Of a DNA stretch of 64,000 bases, positions 32,811-64,000 are shown piece by piece; positions within the stretch are counted from its first letter, which is position 1; every line of letters starts with the position of its first letter. Source of the DNA: Cristatella mucedo (taxonomy: Eukaryota > Bryozoa > Phylactolaemata > Cristatellidae). The notes under the pieces were generated by a model. That model made no database searches. It was not told the DNA's origin and saw nothing but the letters and a program-made list of their open reading frames with translations. A program made the translations under genes and the position numbers. The stretch spans positions 912,501-976,500 of the forward strand of contig WPIO01000050.1 in assembly GCA_009760855.2 (NCBI GenBank), in the 5' to 3' direction.

Positions 32811-32844
32811 AGTGCATCGATGCTGCATCCAGCATCGATGCACT
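32811..32844. repeat. Perfect 15-bp inverted repeat
   Basis: Arms 'agtgcatcgatgctg' and its exact complement, separated by 4 bases (CATC). It contains two ATCGAT palindromes. Confidence 0.95.
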
Positions 32845-32899
32845 GTTGCTGGAGCTCGCTTCTCTAGGGTCGCTTCCTGCCGGTGCGAAACTGTAGTTT

Positions 32900-33420
32900 C
32901 AGTTTACTAACACACTGTGCAGCTATGCTTGCCTGCTGCCAAAGTCGCAACTGTCAAGCTGCACCGCTTCTCGATAGACCATCGATGCACAGCCCATCAA
33001 GCAGCAGAGCCCCTTCGATGTTCTCTCGGTCTGTCACTTGTAGGTCCCCCTCATGATCTGGCTCCGGTCAGCCAAGTCGAAACAACTTTCTAATGAGGCT
33101 TCTCCCAGCGAACCGCCAGCTCTTCTGACTCGACCTGTTCAGCTGTGTCTGTTAGCAGCATGAAATACTTTCGAGACCACACCTTCAGACCGGATGCTCC
33201 CAGAGCTTGGAGCTCACTCCCAACTGTCGTCAAGACATGCTGCACTGACTGGGCGACGTAAAAAAGCGAAAAATACTCAATTCCTTACAGCATGTACTCA
33301 TATTATGTTGATTGTCCTTTATTTACTCATGCGTGCTTACACAATGCACGTTATCACCAGCCAGTTGACATTATTCCTTTCGAGCATTTGTAAAAGGCCT
33401 AGAAAGCACGTAGCCATCCA
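32900..33420 (+). mobile_element. LINE family A relic
   Basis: Scattered matches to the family-A end: 'acacactgtgcagctatgct', 'caagctgcaccgcttctcga', 'ccggatgctcccagagcttg' and a 3' UTR-like 'atttgtaaaaggcctagaaa'. Very old. Confidence 0.5.
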
Positions 33421-33925
33421 AGGTAAGCTGCCCGTGAGTCAGGCTGAGGCCGGATCGAGGTGTGGCGTCCTAAGTTAACCGGGCCAAAACTCGGCCTTGG
33501 TAGCCTCGGTCTGCAGCCAAATGTGAAGCATCCTGCTCCTGATCGAGTGATTCGCTGTACGCGTTTTCTAGTGCTCGCTGTCCTATTTATGGACAACCAA
33601 AAAACGGAAGGGTCGAGGACCAATAATATTAATACAATAAGACATTGGCACGGTACCTTCAGAGTACCGGAGGCACCCGACAGGCGGTTTTCGCTGCACG
33701 GTCACCCTTGGCTCTTAGCTGCAATTAATCGTTTGCCATTCCCACTCAGACCTTGGTCGTATGCATCTTATCACCCGAATTGGGTGCTACGAAAAGATTG
33801 TCTATGTCAACCCCCTGGAGAAGCCACCGTGTTAAAAACGTAGGACATTCCTGGCTCAATCGAGCGTCTTCCTTGAGCTGGCATGCGGCTGCATTATGCT
33901 AGACAAAGTGGGTCGTTATCAAAGC

Positions 33926-34030
33926 ATAATAATAGTAATAATAATACTAATAGTGCACTTGATAAAGCGCCCTCAGATAACTCAATCTTTCTCTAGGTGT
34001 TTTACATTATCGAGCAAGAGAAACAGCTAT
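33926..34030 (-). mobile_element. LINE family A 3' tail (minus)
   Basis: (TAA)n, 'cttgataaagcgccctcaga', 'ctctaggtgttttaca'. Confidence 0.75.
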
Positions 34031-34317
34031 TACAATTTTTCGTTTATACTTTGAGTAAGAATAATACAATGCCACTTTCTCTAAATTACTCTACAATCAA
34101 TTGTAGCTTTAATAATCTGGATAATAATAGTGTTATTAAGTCTTGTGCATAGTGAATGGCTAGGATAATTCGTAATTTATTCCTATGCTGTTTAAGTGTC
34201 CCTGTTGCATACTATGGTCTTAGCCCAGAGGAAAGAAACCCTGTGTTCCAGTCCTATAGCCAGTTTTCGTTGCCTAATTCAGACCAGGGAACGAGATCCG
34301 CTAAGGCTCGTCTGCGG

Positions 34318-34450
34318 CTTTAATAATAATATTAATAATAGTAATATTAATACACTTGATAAAGCGCCCTCAGAGAACTCAATCTTTCTCTAGGTGTTTC
34401 ACATTTGCTGCAAAGAGAAATGCAATTGAATGGTGAGTAATATCATGCTT
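34318..34450 (-). mobile_element. LINE family A 3' tail (minus)
   Basis: (TAA)n, 'cttgataaagcgccctcaga', 'taggtgtttcacatttgctg' and a short stretch of inverted 3' UTR ('gcaattgaatggtgagtaat'). Confidence 0.8.
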
Positions 34451-34949
34451 GCATTAAGCGTTAGAATCAATTACTATCTGCCACTACTACATGAACTCTG
34501 ACCCAGAGCTTCCACTGCGCTCAGACACAGTGGCTGCTCCCCGCTTTTTACCGAGTTCTATCTTCTGCCTCTGCAGCATTGGCTCGTAGTGCCACCAAGC
34601 GATAAGCTCCGTTCTATTCCTCTGCTGAGGCGAGGAGACCGTTGGCGATGGTGCGCGAGCATGCTGCTTCTGCTAGTGTAATTAGTGCAGCACCGGCCAC
34701 TAATGTATGCCCCACCTGCAGCAGGTGGTTGAGCAATTGACTCGGTGCAGCTTCTGGCCTTGGATGTAAGGATGTGGCCCGCCACAGATGCACTCCTCCT
34801 TCTGCGGCGAGTCAGCCAGCTCGTACATGTACCCGTTGAGGGAATACAGATCTCTCGTTACCGCTAACGTTCGCCTGCTCGTATCTCCGTGAGACTCCAC
34901 AAGAACAGCTGCTGCCGGAGCAGCAGTCACAAAACATCGGCAGAAGCTT

Positions 34950-35280
34950 AGGCACTACAGGTCCTAGAATGTTGAGTTCACTTCCACAATTCTTACGCAA
35001 GGACAACAATTCTCCTGCTACCGACTATGGCTAATCCTTTCCAGAGGTCCTGAGCTGCTACTTCCATGCCACTCACTACCTCAACTGCTCTCCTGACTCT
35101 ACTATGCTTCCCACTTTCTCTTTGGTGCTCGAGATGAAGTCTGTTGGCTACCAAATGCGTACCGAAAGCCGCTTAGGCTGTGAGCCTGCTATACAAAACT
35201 CCCCTGCGTAACATCCACATGGTCTTTGTGGCTTTGAGGAGTTACAGACGGAGATAAATTACATTACATTACTCTTGCTC
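34950..35280 (+). mobile_element. LINE family B 3' end
   Basis: 'ttccacaattcttacgcaag' (ORF end region), then 'ctgagctgctacttccatgc' and the conserved module from 'ctctcctgactctactatgc' to (ACATT)n. The second-best family-B 3' copy. Confidence 0.8.
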
Positions 35281-35479
35281 GACAATTCGCCATTTGGCTG
35301 CAAGCCGAGGCCGAGCCTTGGTGGTGCCACTTTGGAGCACTGAGACCACCGTTAGCAGAATTGAAGCAGAGCATTGGGTTAGCACTCCACAAGCATATCC
35401 ACAGATAATAGTCAAAGCTGTTAGCTCTGCTGCCGAGTCTCTAGGATGCTTGCATCTCTCAGGCTCATACGGTCAAGCC

Positions 35480-35635
35480 CAGTGGTTCGGCTGGCGCTCA
35501 CACCTTGACCAAGGTCAAGTTGAATGAGTACATTTGATGGCTGAGGTCGTGGGCTCGAGCCACGTGGTACAAGTGAAGTACTTTAATAGAGATTAAGCTC
35601 TCTTAAAGAACAATGCAAGTGAATTACTGTACTAC
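35480..35635 (+). mobile_element. tRNA-derived SINE, type 2
   Basis: 'agcccagtggttcggctgg', 'gtcgtgggctcgagccacgt', tail 'agagattaagctctctt' and 'atgcaagtgaatta'. Confidence 0.75.
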
Positions 35636-35724
35636 TCTGATTGCTTAGCAAGCCTACTATTGTGGACTTGCACGAAACACTTCTTACCCGTAGTTAGTCC
35701 AATATTGCCTACATCATCGGCGAA

Positions 35725-36865
35725 CTGGCACACTTGCCGTCGGCCAACTCGCACATGAACATAAGAAGAGTAATCTTGCCCACTCTCCTTCAAGTCATCA
35801 CGTTTTCGAGGCTATTCATACGTTACCCTGAGTTTCAGGGTCCATCTTGTATTGATCACATCCACACATGGATGGCAGCAAATTTTCTAAAACTAAACGA
35901 TTATAAAACCAACTTACTATTCATAGGCAAACCCAGTGTGATTCAGAAATTGGAAAGGCTTACTCTCAAAATTGGCTTTGCCAGCAAATCTCTAGTTGAA
36001 TGAGCTCGAAATCTAGGTGTCATATTCCAAAGCGACCTCTCGTTAGACGACCATATCAGCTCAACAGTCAAATCTACCTATTTTCAGCTTCATAACATTG
36101 CTAAAATTCGGGCTTGTTTAGATAAGGATACCACGTCCAAGTTAGTCCATGCATTCGTGACATTCCGTCTCGACTTCTGCAACTCACTGCTTACTGGCCT
36201 ACCAGCATGTGCGATCAGGCGATTGCAGCTGGTGCAAAACTCTGCTGCTAGGCTTGTCTGTCGTGAGCGTCGCAGCTGCCACATTACTCCACTTCTTGCC
36301 GACCTGCACTGGCTACCGGTCAAGCAACGGATTGAATTCAAGGTTTTGTCGCTCACTTTTAGGTCCCTTAATTCTATGGCTCCAGCCAATCTCTCAGATA
36401 TACTACCCCATCAGGCCAAGCATCGTACCACCAGCTTTTCGGAATCCAACAGTCTAGAAATACCTCGTACAAACCTCAAATCATTTGGAGACCGTGCATT
36501 TAGTTCGTATGCTCCCAAAGCCTGGAACTCCATCCCGACCTGCTTCAGAACGTCCCCTGACCTGACCACATTTAAAAGGAACTTAAAACACACCTATTTA
36601 GGACAGCATTTAGTGGGTCCCTGTGATTCGTCCTTCATTTGCTTATGAGTACTAACACTGTGCATGCTGCCACTAACCACATTTGCATTCTGAGCCTGTG
36701 CATATCACCCCTAACCATATTATTCATTTTGTTTGATTTTCAAGCATGATTTTACTTACAATATAATTCCATTTCCCTTTGCAGCAAATGTAAAGCGCCT
36801 ATAAAGAGATTAATTTCTCTGGGGGCGCTTTATCAAGTGCATTATTATTATATTTATTATTATCC
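35725..36865 (+). mobile_element. LINE family A, longest C-terminal copy
   Basis: Reads DHIHTWMAANFLKLNDYKTN, then LTLKIGFASKS, a TGA near 36001, then [70 protein letters not shown] and DLTTFKRNL. CATGC-type 3' UTR, stem-loop tail and (ATT)n end follow. From 36001 to the ORF end the frame is open, so this is one of the younger copies. Confidence 0.9.
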
Positions 36866-36869
36866 TAAA

Positions 36870-37710
36870 GAAGGTTTAAAGCAGTTTCAGTTGATAAGAA
36901 ACGTTCCGTTTCCACTTCCGGAGCAGCAGCACTCGTCCGAGGGGGGCCAGCCGAGAGCGGTGCAGCTGTAAAGTGTCCTGCATTAGTTTTCGGTAAGTCT
37001 GTTCCTTTTTCAAAATTGTACTGCCAAGGAACACCTCTAGTTACTTTATGCCTTCTTACTGTCAAAACTGTTTCGGAGAGTGCTCAGTAGTTTGGTCAAA
37101 ATCGGCTAATTGAAAATTGATGCTAGAAAATGAACGGTACGGTCACTTGCCTTAGGATTAAGCAACGTATCAGTAACGTAATTACCAAATAGTCCCGTTT
37201 CGCCTATTGCTACAGGGATTTAGATGAATTCCGTCATGTCTTATTTCCTGAACTTCTTCCATTATGGGGCGTACTTTGCTCGGTTCTAATGCGTTCTGGT
37301 AACTCCCCTTTTTTATAGTCATATGAATAATAACCTGACCAACGGACCAACTCAAATGCCCATACTTATAGAAGCACGCACGAAAGATAAGCTGACCTAA
37401 CGCCGTCAAAAATATTTAATGGTGGTGTTGCACAGCACTCTCAGCTTAACGGTCGGGGCAAACGCACGCCAGTATAAGCCTACAATAACTTAAAAGTAAT
37501 AGCATCTTAAAACTAGTTTTGAATCAAAACTGTAGCAATGTATCTCTAATAATGTTTCGAAAATGTAAAATAATAATACTTAGCACAATTGTAGCTCCTC
37601 AAAAGAGCAAATCTTCCATTCGCAAATGGCATATGCTAAACTGTAAGCGTTTAAAGTGGTTAACGATAACATGCATACTTTCTGATTGTATGGTCACTCA
37701 TAGGACTGCT
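36870..37710. other. Intergenic, unassigned
   Basis: No element recognised. AT-rich short frames only. Confidence 0.5.
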
Positions 37711-37717
37711 ATAATAA

Positions 37718-37795
37718 CAGTAATAATAATATTATTAAATTTGATATAGCGTCCTCAGAGAACTCAATTTTTCCTAGGCACGTTACATTTCCTCC
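37718..37795 (-). mobile_element. LINE family A 3' tail, decayed (minus)
   Basis: (TAA)n then 'tttgatatagcgtcctcaga' and 'cctaggcacgttacattt'. Confidence 0.7.
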
Positions 37796-38109
37796 GAGAT
37801 GCAAGCAAATGCTGTGTGTAGGATCCGGACGTTACGGTCATTCTGGATGCAGGACTGCGCCTCTGTTGTGGATCCCTTCAAGGCGTCAGCAGTCGACAGA
37901 GATTAGGTTCTAGCCTCTGTGAGAGTGGACCTGAAGGCGCATTCTGCAAAGGATTCAACATTGATTTGATGTGCAATCCGGGTGCCAGAGTCCAGAGAAA
38001 TATTGTTAAGAGGTAAAGACTGTAAAGGCAGGATGTAGGACAGGCCTACCAGAGCAGCCCCGAGTCTTGTCCTTGACCCAGCACTTGACACTAGCTCTTA
38101 TTAGATGTC

Positions 38110-38268
38110 TCAGCCCACGGGTAAAGCGCTAGCTACTCAGACATCCCAGGTCAGGGGTTGTAGTCCTGAAAGGAGGTGATTCCAATTGTTCACTACGAGC
38201 GGTGGTGACAGCCAAAGAGGCTCTTCTGCTGCTATGCAACTGAGACTGGTAATCAGCTAGCCTTTAAC
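38110..38268 (+). mobile_element. tRNA-derived SINE, type 1, decayed
   Basis: 'ctcagcccacgggtaaagcg', B-box-like 'ggggttgtagtcctg', 'acgagcggtggtgacagcca', 'gagactggtaatcagcta'. Confidence 0.65.
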
Positions 38269-38279
38269 TTTAATCTTTA

Positions 38280-38460
38280 ATGATAGGAGAGGAAATAAAT
38301 CGATTGTCAGAAGAATATTCGGACATAAAGTCGATGCAATATTCAGGCAGGAGCCAGTGCAGGTCTCTGACGAGTAATGTAGATTGCAGTTGCTTCCTTT
38401 GTGGGGGAAAAGCCTGGTTGCTCAGTTTTGCACCGTCTGTTGGCGTCTTATTGCACAGGC
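38280..38460 (-). mobile_element. LINE relic (minus)
   Basis: The minus frame contains VRDLHWLLPEYCIDFM, recognisable as the [14 protein letters not shown] segment of family A. Nothing else remains. Confidence 0.5.
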
Positions 38461-38667
38461 AGGAAGACCTGCGAGTAATAAGCTGCAGAAGTCTAGACAG
38501 GATTTCAGGAATCCTTGGAAAATCTTGGCAGAGGTTTAATTGTATGAGCAGACCCACATTTTTTGAAAAGTCAAGTAGCTGAAAGTGGGTATACTTGGCT
38601 GGGGAGCTGTCATCTGGCGGTTGGTCACTTTTGAGCAAAATAGACCTACACTGATATCGTGCAGATG

Positions 38668-38673
38668 TTTATT
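38668..38673 (-). terminator. Candidate FRRS1 poly(A) signal
   Basis: AATAAA on the minus strand, about 176 bp past the stop of the candidate last exon. Supports, but does not prove, that exon. Confidence 0.4.
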
Positions 38674-38848
38674 CTAATTTCACGATGCGTAGTAGAGCAA
38701 AAGAGAATATTTGCTTAATGCATAGCAGATTTAATCATCTCATTCAATCTACTGGCATGCCTTATAGCCACAGTTGAATTTGACAGACATACACGATGGT
38801 GTTCATTTAGTAAGCAATCGTATGTAAGCTTCACGGCATCGAAGCTCT

Positions 38849-60011
<21,163 letters not shown>

Positions 60012-60559
60012 CTGCCGAAGGAGCAGAGAATGGGCGTTGTCACGCGACAGCAGCGCCTCGCGAAAGGTGCAACCGAGCGCACCATCCAGTGCGCCGCCGC
60101 ACAGTCGGAGGCGAGTGGGAAGGCGCACGATAAAATGCCGCTATAAGCTACAAACGCCGCTGCGCACGTCTTGAGTTTGAACACGATTCAAAAAATTTGC
60201 GATGGGCTCTAGCATCGACAGACGACCGAACTTTCGGAATAATAAGTGGTGGTTGATGAATTTATCCCCCATGTGGTTACCCGTGGTTTCGTCCTGTTAA
60301 TCGGATAAATATCACTGGATCTCCATCTGCCGATGTCTGTCAACACCCAGTAGTAAACACTGAACGTCTACAGATGACATTTTGGAGGCAGTAGATGTTT
60401 GATCATTTGTTTGAGTATGCATGCCCAAATTGTGTGAGCACTGCTACTTGGCTGACCACAGAGGAATGAAGCACGGAGATCATTATCTTGAAATGTACTT
60501 TCTTGCATGGGATTTCACGACTATTTGGGACATAGCAAAGATTTCGTCGATACCTCTCT

Positions 60560-60575
60560 CTTCTTTCTCTCCCCC

Positions 60576-60618
<43 letters not shown>

Positions 60619-60627
60619 ATCTCTCCA

Positions 60628-60705
<78 letters not shown>

Positions 60706-60735
60706 TCCCCCTTTCTCTCTCTCTCGATCTCTTGA
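60560..60735 (+). repeat. (CT)n microsatellite
   Basis: Three CT blocks with CCCT, TTAT and CCAT interruptions. Confidence 0.95.
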
Positions 60736-60999
60736 TCTCCTACTCTCTCTGTCAAATCCTCAGCGGATTAATCTCTCTCAATTCGATGCAGCACCTCAAT
60801 GTCTGCATACAAGCCTGCCACGAGTGACCAAAAATTCATCTGCCAATCAAAAAAGGCCAGCAGCCCTCAAGATCCTATTCTCGCTGTCCTATTTGTGCGA
60901 TGCAAACATCTGCTCCTGTCATTCGTAGATAACGAAATAAATCTGACGGTAATATCGAGATGTGTTCCTCCCTGCAGCTTTGAAAAAGGCAATTGTTAG

Positions 61000-61380
61000 G
61001 TCACTAATTAAGGAAACAACACTAAGCCCAGACTACTTGAACTTCCGCTCAATTTGCCTCCTACGAAATACTTTGGAACAGGAGTGACCGACTAGCTAAA
61101 CTTGTTAATTCAAACTTCTAAACTAGCGAGTCAGTTCCAATAAGGTTTTAGAGCTTATCACCCCGCTGATTAAGCTTTGGTTCGGCTGTACACGAACTTA
61201 TCAGGAATACATATTAAGATGAGTGTCTTCACTTTTCTTGTTGGATCTTTCGGCAGCTTTTGATACTGGAGATAGCCAAGTCCTTCTCGAGCGTTTTCAA
61301 CTTGCCCGGGCATCACTGGCACTGCGCTGCTACTGTTTAGATCATATCTCATTGAGTCTTCAGAGCAATGATATCAACGC
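61000..61380 (+). mobile_element. LINE family A RT start, decayed
   Basis: 'ggttttagagcttatcaccc' region (FRA.H-like), 'ttcttgttggatctttcggc' and 'tgcccgggcatcactggcac' (GITGTAL). Stops throughout. Confidence 0.6.
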
Positions 61381-61600
61381 GTGATTCGTCCTTTGTGTGA
61401 CTATGCTGACACTGTGCATGCTGCCACTAACCATATTCGCATGCTGACCCTGCACATGTCACCTCTAACCACATTCTTCTTGTTAACATTATGCATGCTA
61501 CCACTAATTATATGATCATGCTTCCATTAGAGCATATGTTAAGTGCCTGGAAAAAGATATTGTTTTCTGAGGGCGTTATATCATGTATTATTGCTGGTAC
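61380..61600 (+). mobile_element. LINE family A 3' end
   Basis: CATGC-type 3' UTR ('cactgtgcatgctgccacta'), then 'tgttaagtgcctggaaaaag' and 'ctgagggcgttatatcatgt'. Joined to an RT 5' piece, so internally deleted. Confidence 0.7.
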
Positions 61601-61779
61601 TATCATTAGTGATGCCATGGAGATCATCTTCGGAATCACTAGAGTGACAAATACCATTTATCTATGTGCACTGTCCTCTTTTCACAAATTAAACTCCCCC
61701 CCTTGCAGATACCGATATTATCACCTAGCACAATTTAGGCTTTCACTTCCATGTCGTTGACACACAGCTGTACCTATGT

Positions 61780-62790
61780 CTTGATCCCTCCCAGCCTGTA
61801 AGCACTCCAAACTCTCTCATCTTCCTTGTTGCACGTGTTGATTACGCCCGCACACGAAAGGCATCGAACTTACAAATTGAATCACGATAAAGCCAAGTTA
61901 CTAGTTACCTGTATGGAAAAATCTAATGTAACTTAGAAATAGGAAATCCTAAGACTTCAAATTGGCTCTACCAGCCTAAATGTCATAGCATGTGCACAAA
62001 ATGTAGATTTCCCACATCAGTTCCACAGTCTAGCCTGGATACTTTCAGCAAGTTGGCATTCCAAAAATGTGAACCTGCTTAGAAATGGATACAATATCCA
62101 AGTTTGTACATGCACTTGTGACATCACGCCTCGACTTATGTTGCCACTAATTTCCGCTCTACCGGCCAGCACAATCAAGCGTTGGTAGTTGGTGCAGAAC
62201 TCTGCCGCTAGACGGCTAAATTGTGAGTGCAGCAAATATCAGATTGCATCACTTCACACCAATCTGCACTTGCCCCAAATCAAGCGGGGTACTGACTTCC
62301 AAGGTTTGTCCCTCCCTTTTAGGTCCCGGAATTGTCTGGCTGCAACCTACTAAGTAGAGCTACACCCCAACCAGGCTAGGTATCGTACTACACGCTCTTC
62401 TGGCTCAAATAATCTAGTTGTGCCTCGAACTAACCACACAGTTTTGGAGACCATGACTTTAGTTCAAATTCATCCAAAGCCCGGAACTCACTTCCGACTG
62501 ACCTCATGAAATCTCGTGGCTTTATTTCACTTACGAATAAGCTAAATACGCACCTGCTTCTCCAAGCAATAGCCGTGTTCTTGAGATTTTTCCGTTTTAG
62601 CCCGTGGTTGATGGCGCTGTGCATGTTACCACTAACCATATTATGCATGGCAACACCGTGCACGTTATCACTAACCATTCCATCATGCTTCCTTTACATC
62701 ATATATAAAGTTTCTAGAAAGTCGCTAATGTCACTATATATATTCAAAATAACAATTATTATTATTATTACAAGTATAAATAGAACCGAT
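61780..62790 (+). mobile_element. LINE family A, C-terminal half, decayed
   Basis: Fragments of the ORF in changing frames ('tctgccgctagacggctaaa', 'aatctgcacttgccccaaat', 'ccaaagcccggaactcactt'), then 3' UTR and a (TTA)n tail at 62755-62775. Confidence 0.7.
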
Positions 62791-62799
62791 TAAAATTAT

Positions 62800-63860
62800 T
62801 AATATAATAAAGTAATAAAATTATTAATTATGATGTAGAATTTTTGCCGATTTCTTTTAATACTTGAATGATATCAAATTAGGGGACATGTCAACATTTT
62901 TTGGTCTGAGGTGATTACGTGCTCAAGGACTTATAAAAGCAGTTGCATGACAAAAATACGACAAGGTAACTGTTATTTGGATAATGCACAAACTATTTTG
63001 ACTTTACAGTTTTCCCTGAATGATCGTGGAAATCTTTACAATAAGTGACGCATCGATATCTGAAGAAATCCTTAGGAAAAGCTTGGTTAATCCATAGCTA
63101 ATTGAAACAACCGATCGCAGAACTGTGACCCCCAGTGCTCCATCAGCAGTTGGTGTCTGCTTGTGGCCATGTTTAAGGTAGTGCTGCTCGCAAAACTCAA
63201 ACGACTGGGGTGTGATCGTGCTGCTAGTTATGGTTAAAGAACCGGTGTGCAATCGAGGTTAACCCCTCTTAAAAAAAAGAAAATGACCCTGAGGCATTCT
63301 ATTAATGCACCGGCTGCATCTATTTGTTGCCATCATTTGCTAGCTACCGAGAGCTTAGTCGTTCAGTCGCCTCCAATTATAAGCCGCCTGTAGCTGGTGC
63401 TAAGTCACACTGGAACTTTTTTCTGAACAATCTTATCAACTGACCAGTAGCGTCGGCTGACGCACCTGCGTCCTAGATTACGGACAGCGGGCGATGAGGA
63501 CAGGCCTTAGCTGGTTCACAACCTGCCCAAGGGCGGCATTGCCGGGTACACGTTGGGTTCACATGCTCAATAGCGGAGATCCAAAGCGATGCAGAGCTGC
63601 TGGGCTCCATCGTTCCAGGACACCCGGCCGCCGTGCTGCTGAATCGGAAAGTAAAAAGAGGTCTCGGTCGGCTGCGGGAGTCAAGGTCAAGGTACAGGAC
63701 GGGCCTCGGTGTGTGGGAAGCAACTCAATTCCTGGTGACGCTACCGGGCTTTCGCTTGGCCTAACTTTGATCAGTCACCAACACTTACGTATTATTGCAC
63801 CACAATTAGCCTCTCTAATTCAGGTAGTATACGGCACAGCCTGCGTAATTCGTAGAGACC
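62800..63860. other. Window end, unassigned
   Basis: No gene, RNA or repeat recognised. Searched for an FRRS1 start exon without success. Confidence 0.5.
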
Positions 63861-63869
63861 TGATGCTCG

Positions 63870-64000
63870 TAACGTGCCTAAACTTATTAGTTGTGGGAAA
63901 ACCAAGTGCGATTCAGAAATTGAAAAATCTGACGCTCAAAGACGGCTCCGCCAGCACATTTCCTCTTAAGCTGCACAACATCTCGGTGTCATATGTCAAA
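63870..64000 (+). mobile_element. LINE family A fragment, runs off the window
   Basis: 'aaaccaagtgcgattcagaa' reads KPSAIQKL as in the copy at 35930, followed by LTLKDG. Cut by the window edge. Confidence 0.75.

Overview
The window is eukaryotic, from an animal genome. Its genes are split into short, phase-compatible GT-AG exons. The introns are full of decayed non-LTR retrotransposons, tRNA-derived SINEs and long microsatellites. Both recognisable genes are metazoan membrane-protein families. A spiralian or flatworm-like invertebrate is possible, but I cannot fix the phylum from this sequence.

Gene 1 (+ strand, 4343-29721) is a STIM (stromal interaction molecule), the ER calcium sensor that opens Orai channels in store-operated calcium entry. 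Nine consecutive exons join without a phase break. They encode a SAM domain, one membrane span, CC1, the CAD/SOAR channel-activating domain, an acidic inactivation segment and a Ser/Arg-rich tail of new sequence: 490 complete codons plus a stop. The signal peptide and EF-hands should lie upstream and were not found in the first 4.3 kb.

Gene 2 (- strand, 60011 down to 41825 or 38849) is a ferric-chelate reductase 1 (FRRS1/SDR2) homologue. Exons for Reeler, DOMON and cytochrome b561 domains follow in order and in phase, and all four b561 haem histidines are present. The only unusual junction is a GC-AG intron after exon 5. A candidate last exon at 38849-38997 has a poly(A) signal downstream. 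The start/signal-peptide exon was not found. The two genes are convergent, with about 9-12 kb of repeat-rich DNA between them.

The rest is mobile or repetitive. LINE family A (L2/CR1-like) ends in a stem-loop plus (TAA)n tail and occurs many times on both strands. LINE family B has a different C-terminus and a conserved 3' module. Two tRNA-SINE types occur; type 2 borrows the LINE-A stem-loop. There is also one broken R2-like reverse transcriptase, a pair of about 200-bp LTR-like modules inside FRRS1 introns, a SINE-split minisatellite and long (CT)n/(GA)n/(AT)n tracts.

I see no operon, CRISPR array, phage or bacterial-type system. The points most worth following up are in the two genes: a one-heptad-shorter CC1, a STIM2-like Leu at the Orai-gating position, an alternative donor in the acidic exon, the GC-AG intron, and LTR-like promoter/poly(A) modules placed in sense within FRRS1.
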